Part shown: positions 22,983 through 34,026 of the stretch, piece after piece
Layout: the number at the start of each line of letters is the position of its first letter
How positions within the stretch are numbered: the first letter of the stretch is position 1
Origin: Hymenolepis diminuta
Taxonomy: Eukaryota; Platyhelminthes; Cestoda; Cyclophyllidea; Hymenolepididae
Reading direction: 5' to 3'
NCBI GenBank assembly: GCA_900708905.1
Contig: CAADRB010000009.1
Location: forward strand, 3,472,992 to 3,536,991
Length of the DNA: 64,000 nucleotides
Program-made: the position numbers and the translations under genes
The notes under the pieces: model-generated
Seen by the model: the letters and a program-made list of their open reading frames with translations, nothing else
What the model was told of the DNA's origin: nothing
The model's database searches: none

Positions 22983-25870
22983 GTTAGTTCGATTAAATCT
23001 CTAATTCTTGTTTTCATGGATTGGATTCGCTGTATGTATTTTGAGTAGTATATTAGTAGAGCTGTTTATTTTCGGTGTCTATAATCACACCGAATTTATA
23101 TCATTCTAATAAATGGATTGCGATATCAGTAAGTTCTTCTCTGAGGTGGTACCCTTCTTTATTCGAAGGGACTTATATTTACCTACTTGGTCGGCATAAA
23201 TTGTCTTCACTTAAAAATTTCGGTTCGGCAATATCTTTAGAATGGCTATTTCAACTGAAGATAATGAGAATTTTAATTAGGACTTCATGGTTTACTCCTC
23301 GTTGGCATAATCTTGAAAATTTTACATCGTGATATAAAGTTTCTTTGCAATGATAAGTTAATCGCAATTCTGAAGAAGTTTATTTAAACAGATTACTCGT
23401 TTTATAGTGAATTGATTTCTGCTGATGGGGTTTTACGGAGTCTTTCGCCGCAGCCGAATATGCACCCAGCCTCTCCGATTTAACCAATCAGATAGATCCA
23501 CGTTGACTGCGTCGTGGCACACATTTCTGCGTCAGACGTGTTTCTTTTTGGGAAATAGCACGCACAGAATAATATTTTGGAATGCCAATAATAACAAATA
23601 TAATTTTTAGTAAGTAGGGTGCCATTAGGTAAAAGTTAGGCGATTTAGTCTCGGATTAATTTTCCGACAAAAAATCAAATAGGCTTTTGCATTCCTTATC
23701 TTAAAACATTACGTCTTGTACCTGTTACAATTTTCAAAGCCGTGAGAAAGGAACACAAAATAGAAACCGGTGAAATTAACTTTATTTATCAATGCATCTA
23801 TCGGAAAGTTATCCTGGATTAAGCCAGTGCTAATTATGACCCTACAGATGTCACCAAGGCTTTCGGGTTTAAAATTGAATGAAGAAAACAAATAGACCAT
23901 TTATGTCAGTTATTAACATTATTTTTTAATGAGTTAATAAGTTGAAAATAGACTGAAAGAAGGGATCGGGGCTTTATAAGGACATCATTTGTTAACTCAT
24001 TATGTCGAATTCATGCCTCCTAGATTTGAGAAAATTAGGCTAATGAATTTTAGAAACGATTATTAGGATAAAAACCACAATGTGACCTCAGCTAAGGTCA
24101 ACCCTGTGGAATATGGATGTGTAGTCCCACGTGTTTTGGGTCCTGTGTTGTCTACCCATATCCGCGTCCCAGTTATACTTTGTGTTCCACTCCCTGATTT
24201 TCATTTATGCTGACCATTATTCGGTTGATCATAGAGACTTATGCCCTCCCTTATTCTCATAATCACTATTCAAATTGTCTCGTATTTCTGTTGTCACATC
24301 TTGCTTGATTTTTCATAATTATAACAAGGCCACAACTATGCAGACTTTAGGAAGAAGACTAGTAGATCGTTATTAGGAAAGTAAACCTCCGTGAATAAAT
24401 TTGGATACGGGATAAATTATTGACTGTTTTATGAGGCAATAGTTACAGGGATAGTTGCTTCACTGACGAATTTTAGTATCCAAGTACAATCACAGAAATC
24501 CAGTGATCGATAACAAAAGAAACGAGTAATTAAACCTATGAATTTCGCTCACGTGCACCGAAAATATTCAAATCGGCATCTCAGCAGTAATAAAAACAGA
24601 CAATCTTCAATTCAGACATTCTCTATCTTTCATCAGGCTATTGCGGTTAGGGACGACTAAAATAGCATCAAGATCTTCTACTTTCGTTTGTCTCAGTTTG
24701 TAAAGTCAGAAATTGAAAACACTCATAGTTACATTTAAAATTCTATGACATCAGGTAGTCGAAGAAGGTAGTAGGTAATGTATAGCACATTATTCCCCAC
24801 CGCTTCAAACTCATACAAGATGGAAGCTGAAGGAGAAACTAGAAATTGTAGACTTGTTTACCATGATCAGATTTGACAATTAACATTGGCACGCTCAAAT
24901 TTAAAGGCAACTTAACCAAATTAGGTCACCGTTATCTAGAAATGCTCCCAATACGTTTATTAATTTTCTTTCTCTTATCCCACTTTTGTCAAAAAATAGA
25001 TGCTTTCCCAGTAAATCAGATGTATGAGTTCCCAATACTCCTATAGTGCTTTGAAATTTTTTAACGTTGAACACTTTTTTTTTGCAATTCCTTTAGTAGT
25101 CTGGAGGTATTAGTCGGTGATGATAATTTCGATAGTACTAGATACACACTTACTTCTTTTTTACAAATTCGTGCCGTCCGTTCTTGCTGTGCTAAAACAT
25201 TTTAGCACCAATAGGGCGCTCATGACAAACCCATCGAAATGTCATGAACGATCACTCATTTTATTAAATATTTAAATAAACTCTGATAAATGGGAACGGG
25301 AACCCACTCGGGAACCTACGCCAAATTCTAAGATTTGAAATCTAGAACATTAGTACATAATGCAATGATTATACCCATTAAAATAAGTAGTGACTCGAAT
25401 GAAATAAGACTTGTTTGATGCTGCTGGGAGTCAACAGGTATAGAGCCACAAAATATAGGAAGAAGGCAAAAAACTTCGTAAAAATAGCTACATTAATGAA
25501 AACTATCATTAACTTGTAGACATTTATTAGAAGAGTCCGGTAAATATACGGTGGAAACCGGAGAGTTGGGGAGTTTCAAGAATTAGAGCTGACAAATATC
25601 GTGGGAATAGTTAAAAGACAGTGAGGAATTTTGCTGGATGTTTAGAAGCTAAAGCATTGTGGTTGGGATGTTGAAAAGAGAGTTATTTTATCTAAAAACC
25701 GCTAGGTTTCCACGAGGTTTTTATAAGTACTGCTATAAAATAACGATTTCGATTACCATCAAGCTCTCTCTAGCAAAAACTCATACGCTCTTGTAGCAGT
25801 TATTCATACAAGCTCTGAAAATTTAATTCGAAATCAATTTTTAATTTTAGCGTATCAAGGCCATGACTTC

Positions 25871-26177
25871 TCCTATAGCCAGCATCATCCCCTGGCGATT
25901 AGAAATGATTGACCGGCGATAAGATCTCCACTATAGTGTCCACAGGCGGTACCGCTGTGTGTTTGTGTTTGAACATAGACCGATCATCACGCCGAGACAT
26001 CGACAACGAGACATGACTGTCGTCCAACAAAGAAATGTTTCATATATAGACCTAATTTACTCATAAATAAATTGAGAGGTGGCTTGTCTGCCACCTCCGA
26101 ACTGATCTTAAGATATGAGTTAGTTGACTTATTCCATCTATTCGATCCATGTGGTCCCAATAGACCCTCAAAGTTAT
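25871..26177 (+). repeat. LTR-like repeat family, copy 2
   Basis: Same orientation as copy 1. It keeps ctatagccagca, the gataagatctcca block, gtgtccacaggcggtacc, cacgccgaga, the ataaataaattgag poly(A)-like site and the perfect hairpin ggtggcttgtctgccacc, ending near tagaccctca. The TATA motif here reads catatatagacc, slightly diverged. Confidence 0.7.
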
Positions 26178-27404
26178 TTCAACTCCATTATCTACTTATA
26201 TACGACTCTTTTTTATTGATATGATGCATATCCATGATTAATAATTGCTAAATGTTTTGCTATGCGATGGGTTGTTACTGAATACCGAAAAGTATATCAG
26301 ATTAACAGATTCCCAATTTGCACCTGCAACACACGAAGTCGATCATATATTTTATCAGGAGATAACGTATGCACAAAAAAGTCTCTCGATAACTTGGTCA
26401 AATTTGCTACGTTGGATTGTCTTAAGTAAACATCCTCTCATAGTATGCTAAGAAAAAGAAATGCTTACTTTTGGATGTTGTCATTAACTCACTCATTATA
26501 GCAACTTCTTACTAAAATACCAATTGTTTCACCAAATATCCTTATGAATAACGCAAATAATTGAGTCGAAAATGTTAAAAAATGAGTAAAAATCCCATAT
26601 TTTCAAAGAGGTGCCACATTTTGGTAACTATTTAAACCCTTGATAAAATCACATGGATCAGACGTTTAAATCGACCCATAACGTTCAGCATTTGGTATTT
26701 TTATCCTCACTTATAATTAATAGAATGAGTTGAATGTTATTAGTATATCTAAATATGGTTCCTTACCTAGTTACTCACCGGTAGCTTAAGGCATTTCAAT
26801 ATAATGACTCTTGGGAAGAGACAATCATTTGAACGATGAACTGGATAAAGGCATGTTCCTTCTGAAACACGAGGATATCTGTGCCACGTATGTACATCTC
26901 AATTACAATGTAAAACTCTCAACTTGATAGTATATATCAAGGGAAAATTTTGCGAGCGAAATGTCCTTCCTCGAGTGGATTAAACTTGTAAACGCATTCA
27001 ATAAGCAAAAAATACTCTGAGGAACGTAAAGTATGCCACCTATCACTCATTTAAGCATTGAATGGCAGAATAATTATGCATTCTTTATGCATTACCTTCG
27101 GTGCGGTATCACGAATCGAAAGATCTGCCTATTAATTGTGGTGTATAATAAACACTTAAAGAAGTACTATTCCACATTTGGAGCCCGATCAGTGGTAGAT
27201 CAGATGTCCCCTCATAAAGTTAATGATCTTCCTAAAGACTAAGAGGATGCAACAGCCATTCCCAAATCAGAGGACGAAGAGCTTTTTTGGATCATCAATT
27301 TTATTGAACAAGAACAAGATATAATAGTAGATAGGAGAGGTGGGAGGAAAGATTTAAAATTGAAGGGGTACATGTTGTCAAATATAAAAAATGATATTTT
27401 CCCC

Positions 27405-27671
27405 AAAATTATTCCCAAATTTAAGATTCTTTATTTTCCACCTTTTATTCTTGCTTCTTTTAATTCCTTTTTATTCGAACGAACTTATTTACATTAGGGT
27501 TGTAAATGGCGCATAATATTATTCGTCTTATCGATACGATGCGTGTTATTTTGATATAATAGTTTGGATCGTTTTTTATTGTGATGTTGTCGGGTTGTGC
27601 TTATAACTAGTGCAATGTCTTTGGGAATCTAAGAGTCAGTTATGGTATCTTACAGAGAAGAGCAGATTGTA
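27405..27671 (+). repeat. Dispersed 0.27-kb repeat, copy 1 (pairs with 44040-44335)
   Basis: It shares with 44040-44335 the block taagattctttattttcca, then attcgaacgaactcattta-like, the gcgcataatat block, the gacgttgtcgg-like block and gaatctaagagt, in the same order and orientation over about 270 bp, with indels. No frame is conserved between the copies, so it is probably a non-coding element or the 3' end of a retroelement. Confidence 0.7.
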
Positions 27672-28217
27672 ACACGTACATCGGCGCTGAGTGATTGGAG
27701 TCCGATTTGTGATAAACATGGTGAAGTGTGGTACACTGAATTCGCATTCTTTGTCATTCATTTTACATTCAGTAATCAAATTATAAGTCCATATTTAGCC
27801 TTGAGTTGGCACCTATTACAATGTACCAGCCCGATATACCAGTTTTCCGCATAGTTGGAAAGGAAAGGTAACACCAAAAATTACGACTCGCAAAACAAAC
27901 ATTATTTATGATAAACTTAAAATAAAAAACGGCCACTTGTATAAATACATGGGAAATATAGCAGATATAATTAATATAGTGCTATTATTATCACTTTTAT
28001 AAAATAATTCCCACATGACAAAAATATTTTTCCCAATGAATAATTTATGCACGAATCCAAAAGTGTGTCGTACATAAGTACGGAGGTTAAGATGCGAAAT
28101 ATTCATATTGAGAAGAACAGGGGACTCTAACGTTTTTTATATGTCCCCCATTTTATATGCTTTAAGTTCATATTTTGTATTTTAAAAGGAGATTTAATTA
28201 ACGATATAATTGAGTGT

Positions 28218-28683
28218 AATAACGTGAGGGTCACATCGATCGAAAAGGTAGCTTAGATGGAATAAGTCAAATCACCCATGTCACCTGATCAGTTCGGAAG
28301 TGGCAAGCAAGCCACCCCTCAATTTATTTATAAGTAATTTAGGTTTATATACAAAACATTTCTTCTCTGAATGTCAGTCATGTCTCGTTGTCGGTGTCTC
28401 GGCGTGATGATAGACACCCGTTTAAGTATCTATGTGCAAACACGCAAACACACAGCGGGACCACCTGTGGACACTGTAGTGGAGATCTTATCGCCGGTCA
28501 ATCACTTCTAATCCCCAGGTGTTGATAGACATCTGCTAGCTATAGCATTTCCCATCGAAATATGAGACATCCATCTCGGGGATCCGAGACGAACCCTTTG
28601 GTCGGTCATGATGTTGTCTAGTGTCCGGTATTTGAAAAACATATGAGAGTTGTTTGAGGAAAATATTATTTTCTCATATTTAG
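28218..28683 (-). repeat. LTR-like repeat family, copy 3, with adjoining internal sequence
   Basis: The plus strand reads taataacgtgagggtc, atcagttcgg, the hairpin gtggcaagcaagccac, ttatttataa, ggtttatatacaaaac, ctcggcgtgatgat and ends gctatagca at 28547, the reverse complement of copies 1 and 2. A further 136 bp (28548-28683) matches the extension of copy 6 (ccggtatttg, catatgag, gaaaatatta blocks), with a deletion of about 30 bp. In the LTR sense this extension lies upstream of the LTR, as the 3' end of a retroelement interior would. A short purine run (aatggga-like) abuts the junction. Confidence 0.7.
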
Positions 28684-28950
28684 TAGTGAGTGACCTGTAG
28701 AATCCATCAGTTCCACTGTAAAAGAAAAATTCAACCTGTTAAAAAAATATCTGCAGTTTATTATTTATAGACCTTTTGAGCGATTCCCATGCTCAGTAAT
28801 ACTCATCCAGAAATTTTCAATTTTAGATCAGAAATAAATGACCTTAACGTCAGTTTTTCTTGCTCCATTTTCAAGTGAAATAGAATAATATGTCGTATCT
28901 GCTGTTTAACATATTTCAAATAGCATATTACATATGTTTCTTTGGGAATT

Positions 28951-29052
28951 TCTATAGTCAGCAGATGTCTATCATCATCTAGCGATATGACTGACTTGAC
29001 TTATTTTATCTATTCGATCGATGTGACCATGATAGACCCCATAACATTATAA
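28951..29052 (+). repeat. LTR-like repeat family, copy 4 (ends only)
   Basis: It begins tctatagtcagcagatgtct, matching the family start, then jumps to gacttattttatctattcga and ends gatagacccc ataacattat. About 200 bp of the centre is missing, so it is an internally deleted copy in the orientation of copies 1 and 2. Confidence 0.65.
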
Positions 29053-30476
29053 TAGGAACAATCAGAAAAAATCAACTCACAAATTCGTATTTTCAAAACA
29101 TATGAAGGCTACTTCTAAAACATACACTGTGGGAGATATCTAAAAAACCAATTAAACTATCGACCGTTTGCCATTATTTTCTTGTAAATAATGTGAAAGG
29201 AGTTGAATAAGTGGTATGAAGGTTGCCTCTCTTGGATAGTTAACTTCTGCGGGCGAAAAATTACAATGTTATTTACGTAGAGGAAATAGTCATTTCAAAA
29301 TTAGTTGTCGATTTGTTTATATCATATACTGTAAAAATAGTACGCACTGGTTTAATTCCAAATTGGCTATAATAATATCCCTAATTACTTTGGCAGCCTT
29401 ACCGCTTAAATATATGTTTAAAACTTGTCCGTTCTGCTCAATTAACGGTGAAAATTATGACATGAATTTGTCCGTTTTATAAGAAAGAAAATGATGAATT
29501 TTAAAATTTATATATATTAGGAAATAGTGCATTCAAACAATGGAGAAATATTATTATAGAGAAATCTAAGTTTTTTTAAAGAAATTGAAAACGCTCGCCA
29601 CTCAACTTCAGTTAAGATATTAATTACTTATCTAAATTTTTTATTACTTTACTAATAGTCTTATTCTTTAAATTAAAATGGTTGCAATGAGTGACTCGAA
29701 AGTAAAAAAGAAATATATTGAGAAGTCATTTCATTTATTCAATATCACAATTCACATTATGATCTAAAGCGATTAAAATGTAAGAATATTTGTGCGAATG
29801 ATATATATGTAGCTACTTAATTGTGTAAGTGTAGTATAAGGTTACTAAACATGTCCATTTTTCGAATGTTGGTTAACTTCCCCAGTTAAGTCTACCCGAT
29901 TAAAAGCGATCACAGCGTGGCTTCCTGTAAACACGGACTTAAATCATATTTTAATGCCGAAGATTGAAGAATTTGTGGCGGATATGTTAAAGTGATTATT
30001 TTTTAACATTGCAATTATTCTCGGAATTTGATTATTTGATTCCAATATTTAATTCATTATAAGATGAGACATTAGACATTTTACCATGGATGCCTAATAA
30101 TTCCAGGTAAAACCTCTTCTCACTTTAAATATAGTTAGGTACAATTAGTGATTACTGATTACTACAAATCTGATATAAAATTGCACAAAATCAAAATGTT
30201 AACAAAAATTATGTTGAAATATAACACTTAACTACAATGTATTAACTGAATAAATGGCAAAGTCAAAGAGAAATCGATATTGATAGATGCAGTATTTTCC
30301 GCCAAAGTAGGTAACCTTTATAGAAAATTAAAATTACTATCGCAATTAATTAGAATCCTCATATTTATTATTTATATAAGTAATATTGCTTTTTATTTAA
30401 ATATCCAATTTACATTAAAACCAGTGTTTAAAGTCATGTATAGCTCTACGCGCTCACTACTTGTTGAACGTGCAAG

Positions 30477-30968
30477 ATGGTAGGTCCTATATTCTGATTT
30501 CTGATTGATTATTTTCCCTAGTCCAAAATAAAGGCGAAGAAGACCAGGAAAGCTAGGGGTCACGTCAGCCACGGCATGGGTCGTGTGGGAAAGCACAGGA
30601 AGCACCCTGGTGGTCGTGGTAACGCTGGTGGTGAGCATCATCATCGCATCAACTTCTGCAAGTATCATCCCGGATACTTCGGTAAGATCGGTATGGATCA
30701 CTACCATCTTAAACGCAATCCATACTATTGCCCCACAATCAATCTTGATAAGTTGTGGTCTCTAGTTTCTGAGCAGACTTATCAGAAATACAAAAGTTCT
30801 AAAGACGGAAAGGCACCTGTTATAGATTGCGTTCGCAAGGGCTACTTCAAAGTGCTTGGCAAGGGCATCCTTCCTAAAGTTCCCGTCATTGTGAAGGCAC
30901 GCTTCTTCTCAAGGAGGGCAGAGGAAAAGATTAAGTCTGTCGGTGGTGCCTGTGTACTTACTGCATAA
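30477..30968 (+). CDS. RPL27A: 60S ribosomal protein L27a (eL27a/uL15)
   Basis: Two exons: exon 1 is just the start codon, 30477-30479, followed by a 42-nt intron (30480-30521) and exon 2 at 30522-30968, giving 149 aa. The protein reads [19 protein letters not shown] at its start. [35 protein letters not shown] and [18 protein letters not shown] further on match eukaryotic L27a (human 148 aa) nearly throughout. It is a structural protein of the large ribosomal subunit. An intron right after the ATG is common for ribosomal protein genes. A pyrimidine-containing leader (ctctacgcgctcactactt) precedes it. The in-frame ATG at 30576 is internal and would remove the conserved N-terminus, so it is not the start. 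Confidence 0.97.
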
Positions 30969-30973
30969 ATAAA
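30968..30973 (+). terminator. Poly(A) signal overlapping the RPL27A stop codon
   Basis: AATAAA whose first A is the last base of the TAA stop. An attaaa-like site lies about 25 nt further on and may be the one used. Confidence 0.5.
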
Positions 30974-33025
30974 TGTATATTTCATTGCTTGAGGAATTAA
31001 AGCGCTTATTACTCATTTGGCTGTTCATAATTAAAGAAATTTGTAGTTTTAAGTTGTATTAAAGCGTTCATCGTGGTTGATGAATTTTACGTTTATCTTG
31101 TAAAAATTTTGGGGTCTTCGATTGCAGCCAATGTATTATTTGATTTTGAAGATGGAAATTATGTTTACTTGAGGTTCTTTGAATTACGTTAAGAAAAGTG
31201 TTAAGGTTGTAAATTATGGAGAAGAATTTTGCCGTGAGTAGTCTTGATTTTGCAGGTGATGGGTGTTGTTATCTTAGATGCCCCGGTTGTCGTGCTGGGT
31301 GCGCATTGTACTCATGCTTCACGTGTGGTATGGTTGGAGTTGATGAATTGTGGGTAATTTTGTGCTAAATTCGGCTTTGAGATTTCTAGTGGGTTTTTGG
31401 AGCAGAGGAACTAATTTAATTCATTTTTAAGGATTTTCGTGTATGATACTGATTCAACGACATTGACTGGCGGAGGTTCTTGGGTCATATTTGGTATAGG
31501 ATAATTTCATTCATTTCTCCCCGTGAACAAATTATACTTAATTCAAGTCCAATTGTATCCACTTTTTTCCTACTCCAATTTAGGACCAGGGCAGTCTCAG
31601 ACACTGCTATATTTATATAGTCAGGACCGTCTGAACTAATTAGATAGCTTGATGAAAAATGTATGCCGCTCTTGACGGTGTTGGTATGAAAGAATATTAC
31701 CAAAAATACGATGGCTAATGTAAGATGCCAAGCCTACCAGTAACAAAATATCGATGAAGGCTGTAAATTACTTTCAATGTGTACGGATTTTATAGGAACT
31801 GGAGTTCAGATACAAGTCAGAAAATAAAGAAATTTCGACAGATTAAACAACGCCTCTATAAGGTCCTAATTAATACTAGATTGTGATGACATCTTAAGGG
31901 ATAAGATGGTATGTGAATCTTCGCCCAAAATTTCAAGCTCTAAATAGGATGATAAATTTATCTCTCTGATAGTCACTTTGCTTATCATTTATTAAAAATA
32001 CTAATAAACTACATATAATGTGCGATCTCTTATCCAACCAATGATGACGCAGTGGTCAATGTACATGTCTATACTCATCCAGGGAGCCGAATGACCAATG
32101 CTCTCATGAAACTGGTCAATGAAGGAGTGCCGAAATGGAAGAGTTTATAAAATGAGGACCCAGGGATGCTATGCCTTTTCCCTTTACAGTTCCATTCTGG
32201 GAACAATTTGAATTGTCATGAGTTTACTCAGCGCAAGACAGAACTCAATGTTATGCTTCATCTAAATCAACGATCTTTACGAATGCGCCCCGATTTCAGT
32301 AATACAGCGCGGTGCGACTCCTACAGTCAGTTCTATTAGTCAACTACCCTCTCTCAGCATCCCCTTCAACTGACATCCTATCTCAACACCTTTCTGCTCT
32401 CGTAGCCCCTTTTCCACTCTCTGCCACTTCCCATTAAAACATTCTCCTTAACAAGTTTTGCTTTTTTCCTGCTCTATACATGGTAACCCAATTCTTATAC
32501 TGCTGCATCATGGAGAGCTGAGATCAAAAGAACCTGCTTGTTAGGGGCTTCAACTTAAGCCAGTGTGAACATACTAGGCCAACCTCCAGTTCCTACGCCG
32601 TCAAACTGAAGGTTATGACAAGGTTAATATTAGTCAAGAAAGGAGTGACAACATTCAAGTCTCATGTAAAGAGGCTGCAAGATATCACGCATTTAGACAC
32701 GGTGATTGATGGAAGACAATTGCCTTCAGCTAAATGAATTAAAATATCTCGACGCACTGGTACCTTTCCACAATATTTAAATATAACGTTCCAGCACATA
32801 GATAGTGCAGTAGTAATGTTCGGTTCTGCAAAGTAATGAACACAAGTTTCACCGTTCATACACGCGATACAGATTAAAGGTGTATTTCCAAATAGGGACA
32901 GTTCAACGGAAAAGCCTACATCAAATCAACAGTCACTGGACTCCAACAGTTGATAATGAAACAAGAACAATATAAGATTATGTATCTATTCATACACTGG
33001 TAAAATACAATCAAAATTAGAGAAG
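30969..33025. other. Convergent intergenic region RPL27A / LSM12
   Basis: Two kilobases between the 3' ends of two facing genes. No exon was supported. A stretch near 32037-32130 weakly resembles the tRNA-derived SINE seen in neighbouring introns (tgacgcagtgg), but without a box B. It otherwise appears empty. Confidence 0.5.
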
Positions 33026-33669
33026 TTACGACTTTTTCCGCTCGGAGTAGAATTTTTCGACCTGAGAGATAATAGATGTAATACGAATTACTTACTAATT
33101 TTTTAACATAATCCCGTTCTGCTTTCGCTTTCAGCGAGTCATTCCTTTCTTGCACATTTTCAGCGGTATAGGGAGGTTTAATAACAGTATACTCAAGCAC
33201 ATGAATGAGAGGTTTCTTCCATCGGACTTGCAAACGATCGGAGGCCGGGAGACTAAAGAACATAATAACAAAACAATTTACTCACGTCTTAGATAGGTCA
33301 TCAAATAAATCTCTAACATCTATCGGGACACCAGGTTCAAAAAGTTTCAAGCGCTCCTGCTCAGTTTTTTGATTAGATCGGCTGCGTGCAGACACTTTCT
33401 CAAGATCTATCTCAGGATAACGCACATTGCCATTTTGCTTCGTAATACGCATATCTTTCACGCTGTCGTGGGGGAAAAGATAAACGTCAAAAGCATTGTG
33501 CCCATTTTTTTTCGAAGGTTGTTCTGAAGAATATTAACAGTAAGTGAAATGACTTACGAAAGACAAAATACTTTAAAACTTCATCAGAAAATAATACTTC
33601 TCCACTCAAATTTTGCCCATCGTGTGATGTAAGTTCTACATGAGTACCACTACGTAAGTCTTTCATCAT
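33026..33669 (-). CDS. LSM12: LSM12 homologue (Sm-like N-terminus plus anticodon-binding-like AD domain)
   Basis: Four minus-strand exons: 33669-33558, 33523-33286, 33252-33096 and 33061-33026, with introns of 34, 33 and 34 nt, encode 180 aa (human about 195). The N-terminus LRSGTHVELTSHDGQNLSGE is a divergent Sm fold. It is followed by ARSRSNQKTEQERLKLFEPG, GVPIDVRDLFDDLSKTL, then HVLEYTVIKPPYTAENV and YVKKLVEKFYSERKKS, which parallel the AD domain of LSM12 (VVITPPYQVENC, VRKIVEKHF). LSM12 is a cytoplasmic RNA-associated protein linked to translation factors of the ataxin-2 group and to NAADP signalling in animals. The start is the first of two adjacent ATGs. An upstream in-frame ATG would add a hydrophobic, pyrimidine-coded leader out of character for the family. 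The gene is head to head with the TMEM41B homologue. Confidence 0.88.
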
Positions 33670-34026
33670 AGTGATAAATAGAAACAACGATAAGAAGAAG
33701 GTGACGAAAATATAATTCACGCGATTGGAGGCAGTTGATTAAAACTTACATTTCAATGACTTAATAAATCAACAATATTTTAGAAAATACATTATTTGAA
33801 AAAATAAAAATATTATTTATTTTAATTAAGGGAGTTTGTTTGTATTTTATAATAAGCAAAATACACTTTTTGATAAAATGAATTTCATTAATATTTTGTG
33901 ATTTAATACATTAAATTGAGAAAGTGAATTAAAAATCAGATCGGTGGCATGTTGAAATATTTAGTTGTTTTCTGATGCAACGGCCCTTCTTTAGCCAATT
34001 TTCAGAGGTCGGGACTGTTCTTCACT
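33670..34026. promoter_or_regulatory. Short head-to-head spacer, candidate bidirectional promoter
   Basis: 357 bp separate the start codons of LSM12 (minus) and the TMEM41B homologue (plus). The centre is extremely AT-rich. Both promoters and 5' UTRs must fit here, so a shared bidirectional promoter is likely by geometry. No specific factor site is claimed. Confidence 0.5.

Larger units (their letters stand above)
22869..30476. other. Repeat-rich intergenic gap
   Basis: A 7.6-kb interval without a supportable gene. It contains LTR-like copies 2, 3 and 4 and one copy of the 27.4-kb/44.0-kb repeat pair. A locally GC-richer patch with an aaccaatcag (CCAAT-like) sequence lies at about 23425-23530 but is not linked to a gene. 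The short frame MAKSKRNRY at 30254-30283 stops at once and has no usable splice donor. Confidence 0.55.

Noticed and set aside
30254..30283. Short frame MAKSKRNRY, reminiscent of the start of small LLPH-like nucleolar proteins
   Set aside because: Stops after nine codons with no GT donor before the stop and no continuing exon found.
32037..32130. Possible sixth SINE copy with box A-like tgacgcagtgg
   Set aside because: No box B and no tail block; similarity too weak to call.
32874..32915. Possible last exon of LSM12 reading AFPLNCPYLEIHL and stop
   Set aside because: The nearer exon 33026-33061 codes VEKFYSERKKS, matches the family C-terminus VEKHF, and leaves a 34-nt intron like the others.
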